Shown here: positions 59,877 through 64,000 of the stretch, piece by piece
Position numbering within the stretch: the stretch's first letter is position 1
Layout of the letters: every line of letters begins with the position of its first letter
DNA from: Eubacterium sp. 1001713B170207_170306_E7
GTDB taxonomy: Bacteria > Bacillota > Clostridia > Eubacteriales > Eubacteriaceae
DNA: 64,000 bases
Direction of reading: 5' to 3'
NCBI RefSeq assembly: GCF_015547515.1
Contig: NZ_JADMVE010000001.1
Coordinates: 184,312 to 248,311, forward strand
Program-made: the position numbers and the translations under genes
The notes under the pieces: generated by a model
Told to the model about the DNA's origin: nothing
What the model saw: only the letters and a program-made list of their open reading frames with translations
The model's database searches: none

Positions 59877-60698
59877 CTAATAAATTTCTTTTCGTTTAAA
59901 GATATAGAGGCCGATGGGGATTGCGGCAGCAGCGTATGCCAAACCGAGAATCAAGCAGTATAAAGCGATTTCGCAGGGGAAAGTCTGGAAGGCGTTGGAA
60001 TGAATAAAGAGAACGCCAAAGGGGCCGTCATTGTGTATCGGGTCAAAATCATTCACCAGCACCCGGTGAAAGGGCGTAACAAGCAGCAAATAATAGATCC
60101 GCTCAATCCAGTTAAAGTGCGTTGCCCGGTAAAGCAGCTGCAAGAGTGAGTAAGGAAGCATTAAAAAGCCCAAATATCCCAGGACTGCGCTGGCAGCATG
60201 CTTAAAACCATACGCAAAAGCACAGGAAACACAGAGCGCGCCAAAGCAAACCGGAATGCCTGAAAGAAGCTGATACAAAAGAATACGGTAAGCATCTGAA
60301 TCGTTGGAAATTCCCCAGATAAGATGGCTGATGCCGATCAATAAAAGATATAGGGTTGAATAGGTTCCAAGCATTGTAATAAAAGCAGAGACCAGCTTTG
60401 AGAAATAGACCTTTGTACGAGACAGCCCCAAAGCAAGGACATTTTTAGACGTATGAAAGCGATGGTCTTCTGTAATGGCGCTGTTTGTAAAAACAGGAAT
60501 AAGGTATGCGCCATAAGCAATTGGCATGCCCGCCAGTGAGAGAACAATGAAACTTCCGTTTTGAGGCCCCATATACGACGTACTAAAGCCGCTTAAAATC
60601 AAAATTGGAATCGTCAGGACACATATTATCAGAATGGCGCGCCAGGTACCCGGCCGTTTTATTATACGAAAACACTCTGCCTTGATATAAGCTTTCAT
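59877..60698 (-). CDS. ABC-2 type permease, second copy
   Basis: A 273-residue permease with six helices. Start (YIKAECFRIIKR) and end (YCLILGLAYAAAAIPIGLYI) match the upstream permease, showing a tandem duplication, yet this copy is much more A/T-rich at third positions. ATG 60698 is preferred over a GTG two codons earlier. It likely pairs with the neighbour in the transporter. Confidence 0.82.
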   Translation of the reverse strand: MKAYIKAECFRIIKRPGTWRAILIICVLTIPILILSGFSTSYMGPQNGSFIVLSLAGMPIAYGAYLIPVFTNSAITEDHRFHTSKNVLALGLSRTKVYFSKLVSAFITMLGTYSTLYLLLIGISHLIWGISNDSDAYRILLYQLLSGIPVCFGALCVSCAFAYGFKHAASAVLGYLGFLMLPYSLLQLLYRATHFNWIERIYYLLLVTPFHRVLVNDFDPIHNDGPFGVLFIHSNAFQTFPCEIALYCLILGLAYAAAAIPIGLYIFKRKEIY

Positions 60699-60712
60699 TT
60701 CCACACTTCCCT

Positions 60713-61555
60713 TTACCGGATTTCCCGGCGTCTGTAAACCGCCAGACCGATCAGGGTGGCGGCGGCCGCGTAGGCCAGACCGAGGATCAGGCAGTAGGCC
60801 ACAGAGGCGGCCGGGAGGGCAGCGGCATTGGCGATGCTGTCAATGCTCTCCACCTTAAAGCCGACGGCCATCATATTGCCCATGTTGGACAGACTGATGT
60901 CCAGCCCCATGATCGCGGTGTAAAAGGGCGTGACCAGAGCCATGCTGAACAGAGGCATAAAAGCTGGGTTCAGCAGCGTCAGCGCGTAAAACAGGAGGTA
61001 GGGCACGATCAGTAAGCCCATATAGACAAAGCTGAAGGCCGTGCTGTTGGGGATGATAAAGGCACAGGCGTTGCACAGGCACAGGGCCCCGATATACAGG
61101 GGAATGGCGACGGCGATGCGGTTAAACACCAGGCGAATCAGGCTCATATCCTCCGGAAAGCCCAGCAGCAGGAACAGGCTGGCCAGGTACACCGCAAGGG
61201 TGATGAGGAACAGGACAGCTGTCACGATGATGGAGACGGCCAGCTTACCCAGATAGACCTGGGTTCTGGTGAAGCCAAAGGACAGTGTGTTTTTAAAGGT
61301 TTTGTACTTGTATTCCTCAGAAAAAACAATGTCAACTATGATCAGGACCATGTACACCATGATCAGCAGCATGGGCACAACGACGGAGAGGCTGGTCCTT
61401 ATAACCTCCTGAACCTCGGTGGAGCTGCCGCCGCGGAAAGTGATGAAAAACGTCAGGTTCAGAGCGATGGCCAGCAGCACAAAGATCAGCAGTGTGCTGC
61501 GCAGGTAAACGCGCTTAAAGGTTTTGAAGCATTCGGCCTTGATGTAATTAAGCAT
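60713..61555 (-). CDS. ABC-2 type permease, first copy
   Basis: A 280-residue six-helix permease (YIKAECFKTFKRVYLRSTLL start, YCLILGLAYAAAATLIGLAV end) of the lantibiotic-immunity type (SpaE/NisE-like). GGAGGTG precedes ATG 61555. G/C-rich, unlike its tandem paralogue. With the ATPase it would expel or block membrane-active peptides. Confidence 0.83.
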   Translation of the reverse strand: MLNYIKAECFKTFKRVYLRSTLLIFVLLAIALNLTFFITFRGGSSTEVQEVIRTSLSVVVPMLLIMVYMVLIIVDIVFSEEYKYKTFKNTLSFGFTRTQVYLGKLAVSIIVTAVLFLITLAVYLASLFLLLGFPEDMSLIRLVFNRIAVAIPLYIGALCLCNACAFIIPNSTAFSFVYMGLLIVPYLLFYALTLLNPAFMPLFSMALVTPFYTAIMGLDISLSNMGNMMAVGFKVESIDSIANAAALPAASVAYCLILGLAYAAAATLIGLAVYRRREIR

Positions 61556-62471
61556 TTTCTTCACCTCCGATCACTGAGATGAAATAATCCTCGAGGCTGG
61601 AGCCCTTTGGCGTCAGTGAATAAAGGCCAACGCCGTTTTGTGCCAGCGTCTGTGACAGCAGGGGCACCTGGTCCAGAAAGCTGTAAACACGCAGGACACC
61701 GTCGGGCAGAACCTCGTAGGCGTGGCAGTCCAGACAGGTTTCCAGGACCATGGCGGCCCGTTCGGTATTATCCGCGACCAGCTCAAGGTATTCCCGGCAC
61801 TGGGTTTCCAGCTCTCTGGCCGTAATTTCATGGACAAGGCGGCCCCTGTGGATAAAGCCGTAGCGGGTGGCCATGGTGGAGAGCTCGGAGAGGATGTGGC
61901 TGGAAACCAGAATGGTAACCTCCTGCTCCCGGTTAAGCCGGAGCAGGACATTCCGGATTTCCACAATGCCCATAGGGTCCAGCCCGTTGGTGGGCTCATC
62001 CAGAATCAGCAGGTCCGGCCGGTGCATGATGGCCAGGGCCAGTCCCAGGCGCTGCTTCATGCCCAGCGAGAACTTCTGGAATTTTTTCTTTCCGGTATCG
62101 CTGAGGCCAACCATTTCCAGAGCCTCCTCCACGCATTCCCGGCCTGCGATGCCGCGCTGTATCCGGTAGTATTCCAGATTGTCGCGGGCGCTCAGAAAGG
62201 GATAAAAGCAGGAATCTTCAACAAGGGCGCCAATGCGGTGCCGCATGGCGTTCAGCCCGCTTTCCGAGGTCTGCCCCCAGAGCTCAAGCTCGCCGGCGTC
62301 CGGCAGGGCCAGTGCGGTGACCAGGCGGATCAAAGTGGTTTTGCCCGCGCCGTTTTTGCCCATAAGGCCGTAGATTTCGCCCTTTTCCAGAGAAAGCGAG
62401 ATATCCTCCACAGCCGGGACATGATGGTATTTTTTCGTTAGGTTTCGGGTTTTGAGTACAGTTGTTTTCAT
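61548..62471 (-). CDS. ABC transporter ATPase, peptide-resistance type
   Basis: A 307-residue ATPase: Walker A GKNGAGKTTLIR near residue 37-48, signature FSLGMKQRLGLALAI, Walker B LLILDEPTNGLDP, and H-loop SSHILSE. It resembles lantibiotic/bacitracin exporters (BcrA/SpaF). ATG 62471 (KTTVLKTRNLTKKYHHV) is preferred over the longer in-frame ATG. It overlaps the permease by eight bases. Confidence 0.88.
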   Translation of the reverse strand: MKTTVLKTRNLTKKYHHVPAVEDISLSLEKGEIYGLMGKNGAGKTTLIRLVTALALPDAGELELWGQTSESGLNAMRHRIGALVEDSCFYPFLSARDNLEYYRIQRGIAGRECVEEALEMVGLSDTGKKKFQKFSLGMKQRLGLALAIMHRPDLLILDEPTNGLDPMGIVEIRNVLLRLNREQEVTILVSSHILSELSTMATRYGFIHRGRLVHEITARELETQCREYLELVADNTERAAMVLETCLDCHAYEVLPDGVLRVYSFLDQVPLLSQTLAQNGVGLYSLTPKGSSLEDYFISVIGGEENA

Positions 62472-62555
62472 GTGGTTCACCTGTCCTTTCGTTGGCTTTA
62501 TTATAGCGTGGAAGTTGTAAGGGAGTATCAAGCAAAAGTTAAGAAAAAGTGAAGT

Positions 62556-63263
62556 TTAGGCCGGCGCGCTGCTGCTCTCCATCTTAAACCCGATGCCCCA
62601 CACGGTTTTGATATAGCTGGCGTCCGGGTCGATTTTAGCGAGCTTGCTGCGGATGTTGCTGATATGCACGTTGACGGTATTGTCCTCGCCGAGAAAGGCG
62701 TCCTCCCAGACCTGGGTAAAGAGGTTTTCGCGGGTAAAGACCTTTTTGGGGTGGGACATGAGCAGGTGCAGGATTTTAAATTCCCGGACGGTCAGGGAGA
62801 CGGGCTGGTCCTTCAGGCGCACCTCCATGCTGTCCGGATCGAGGACAAGGGCGCCGCAGGCTAAGACGCCGGGGCGGCCGCCGTCCTCTGAAAAGGCCTT
62901 GGTGCGCCGGAGCTGGGCCTCGACCCGGGCGAGGACCTCGCCCAGATCAAAGGGCTTGCAGATAAAATCATCCGCGCCCAGCTTCAGCAAGTCGATGCGG
63001 TCGGCCACAGAGGCCTTAGCGGAGACAATGATAATGGGTACAGTGCTCGACCTGCGGATCTGGGCGACCAGCGCCTCTCCGGTAACGCCGGGCAGCATGA
63101 GGTCGAGCAGCACCAGGTCGTACTGGTACTGCTCCAGGCACATTTTCCCCTCGCTGCCGGAAAAGGCGGCTCTGACGTGATAGCCGGCGCCGGTCAGCAG
63201 TTTTTCCAGCAGGCTGTTGATGTCTGCGTCGTCCTCCACAATAAGAATGTTGTATGGGTTCAT
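62556..63263 (-). CDS. OmpR-type response regulator
   Basis: A 235-residue two-domain regulator. Receiver: ILIVEDDADINSLLEKLL with the acidic pocket, phospho-accepting D in LVLLDLMLPG, and K in VSAKAS; DNA-binding wing: LTVREFKILHLLMSHPKKVF, TRENLFTQVW, NTVNVHISNIRSKL. It heads the leftward operon RR-ATPase-permease-permease-kinase. AAAGGA precedes the ATG. Confidence 0.92.
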   Translation of the reverse strand: MNPYNILIVEDDADINSLLEKLLTGAGYHVRAAFSGSEGKMCLEQYQYDLVLLDLMLPGVTGEALVAQIRRSSTVPIIIVSAKASVADRIDLLKLGADDFICKPFDLGEVLARVEAQLRRTKAFSEDGGRPGVLACGALVLDPDSMEVRLKDQPVSLTVREFKILHLLMSHPKKVFTRENLFTQVWEDAFLGEDNTVNVHISNIRSKLAKIDPDASYIKTVWGIGFKMESSSAPA

Positions 63264-63288
63264 AAGCGGTTCCTTTCTTTGGCGGGTT

Positions 63289-63774
63289 TTATTTCACAAT
63301 GTCGGCCACGCTGCCCCGCACAAAGGTGATGAGGGCCCCGGGCTCCATTTCAATCTGATAACCGATCTTTCCGGCGGACACGATGATGTGCTCAATGCTT
63401 TTGCAGCTTTCATCAAAAACGGTTTTAAAGGCTTTCTTCATACCGATGGGGGAGCAGCCCCCGCGCACATAGCCGGTGACGCTGTTGATGTCTCTGACGT
63501 GGATCATCTCAACGGATTTTTCGCCGGCGGCCCGGGCAGCTTTCTTTAAATCCAGCGCCGCTGCCACGGGGATCACAAAGACGCAGTACTCGCCGGAATG
63601 GCCGCGGCACACCAGGGTCTTAAAGACCTCCTCCACCTTCTGGCCCAGGCGCGCCGCCACGGTGATGCCGTCAACCGCGCCGTCCTCGTGGTCGTACTCG
63701 TGCGGGGTGTAGGGGAGCTTTGCCTTATCTAAAATGCGCATGACATTGGTTTTGTTCTTATCTTTTTTAGCCAT
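63289..63774 (-). CDS. ybaK: YbaK/EbsC Cys-tRNA(Pro) deacylase
   Basis: A 161-residue editing enzyme that removes mischarged cysteine from tRNA-Pro. NVMRILDKAKLPYTPHEYDH at the start, KTLVCRGHSGEYCVFVIPVA in the core, and YVRGGCSPIGMKKAF with the family GGxSPIG motif near residue 102. AAGGAAG lies before the ATG. It is 25 bp upstream of the two-component operon on the same strand. Confidence 0.92.
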   Translation of the reverse strand: MAKKDKNKTNVMRILDKAKLPYTPHEYDHEDGAVDGITVAARLGQKVEEVFKTLVCRGHSGEYCVFVIPVAAALDLKKAARAAGEKSVEMIHVRDINSVTGYVRGGCSPIGMKKAFKTVFDESCKSIEHIIVSAGKIGYQIEMEPGALITFVRGSVADIVK

Positions 63775-63824
63775 TCTGTGTCACTTCCTTATTTAATGTG
63801 TGGTTACGCAGGTATTATAGCATA

Positions 63825-63860
63825 AAAAGAGAGCACGGCGCAAAAATGTGCCGTGCTCTT
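63825..63860. terminator. Terminator-like hairpin, second copy
   Basis: GAGCACGGC (63831-63839) and GCCGTGCTC (63850-63858) hairpin, identical to that at 58903-58939. Confidence 0.75.
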
Positions 63861-63877
63861 TGGGTTCTGTGAGAGGT

Positions 63878-64000
63878 GGGTCCGAGACTCTGCCTTTTAT
63901 CCAGATAAGAAAAAGAGTCCAGGCGCAAGCCGGGAGCAAGAGCGACTGGCGCTCTCAGTGCTACTGCGAAGCGGTAGCAACCGAAAAGGGACCCAGACAC
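63878..64000. repeat. Structured intergenic element, copy 2
   Basis: CTTTTATCCAGATAAGAAAA (from 63894) inside GACTC (63886-63890)/GAGTC (63915-63919), then hairpins GAGCG-ACTGG-CGCTC and GCTAC-TGCGAAGCG-GTAGC, and an outer GGGTCC/GGACCC pairing at its ends. It resembles a folded non-coding element rather than a gene; the right side may continue past the window. Confidence 0.55.

Noticed and set aside
63815..64000. Leftward open frame of 61 codons at the window end
   Set aside because: It lies within the repeated hairpin element, has no ribosome binding site, and its peptide FSYLDKR also arises from the other repeat copy.
1..64000. CRISPR array near the Card1-like nuclease
   Set aside because: No regularly spaced direct repeats were seen in any intergenic stretch and no cas gene is present.

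Overview
The window reads as chromosome of a Gram-positive anaerobe of the class Clostridia, probably an acetogenic Eubacterium of the E. limosum / E. callanderi type. That is inference from gene style, not from a marker gene. Supporting signs are strong AGGAGG ribosome binding sites with frequent TTG/GTG starts, consensus TTGACA-17-TATAAT promoters, many U-tracted hairpin terminators, [4Fe-4S] L-serine dehydratase, ferredoxin-type proteins, DUF1638 and DUF5714 proteins, the radical-SAM/DUF4130 DNA repair pair, and no outer-membrane genes. There is no rRNA, tRNA, CRISPR array or intact prophage.

Layout. 1-5.2 kb: the tail of a DsrE-like protein, a helical stress-type protein, a TetR regulator with a membrane protein, a degenerate RelA-like HD protein, MscL, the two-subunit serine dehydratase and dCMP deaminase. 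5.2-13.5 kb: pentapeptide-repeat protein, radical-SAM/DUF4130 pair, DUF6323/DUF6179 pair with a likely small RNA opposite it, a DUF815 ATPase, a LysM-G5-M23 cell wall peptidase and RecX. 13.6-21.2 kb: 2-hydroxyacid dehydrogenase, flavodoxin-fold reductase, small alarmone synthetase, XpaC/TelA pair, ferredoxin-fused aldo/keto reductase, M20 peptidase. 21.3-26.3 kb: a DeoR regulator divergent from araB, then araD and araM; araB and araD carry matching promoter-operator units. 26.3-34.7 kb: YdcF, DUF3786, a nuclease-XPD helicase fusion, phage-gene relics, and a five-gene operon with a metallophosphatase, a macrodomain protein and a Card1-like (DUF1887) CARF-nuclease.

34.8-48.8 kb: glycine riboswitch plus AGCS symporter, a triple-repeat small protein, a DUF5714/lipoyl-like/Sel1 operon under a palindromic operator, cspA with a structured leader, a decayed IS200 element, flavin reductase and ferredoxin, DUF1638, a lipoprotein, an HTH-only LysR protein, an orphan structured RNA with its own promoter, a doubled GntR regulator, TetR, DegV and FetAB. 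48.9-54.8 kb: a seven-gene Arn-like operon (WecE aminotransferase, ATP-grasp, GT2, two half-size EamA/SMR proteins, a small membrane protein, a polytopic GT-C-like protein), likely building a lipid-linked 4-amino-sugar for the envelope. 54.9-64 kb: nitroreductase, a toroid-like protein, two dehydrogenases, and a two-component system with a three-gene ABC transporter of the antimicrobial-peptide-resistance type, then a YbaK deacylase.

The candidates I consider most worth following are the CARF-nuclease/macrodomain/phosphatase operon, the Arn-like amino-sugar operon, two orphan RNAs (9.59 kb and 43.8 kb), and two families of short palindromic repeats between genes.
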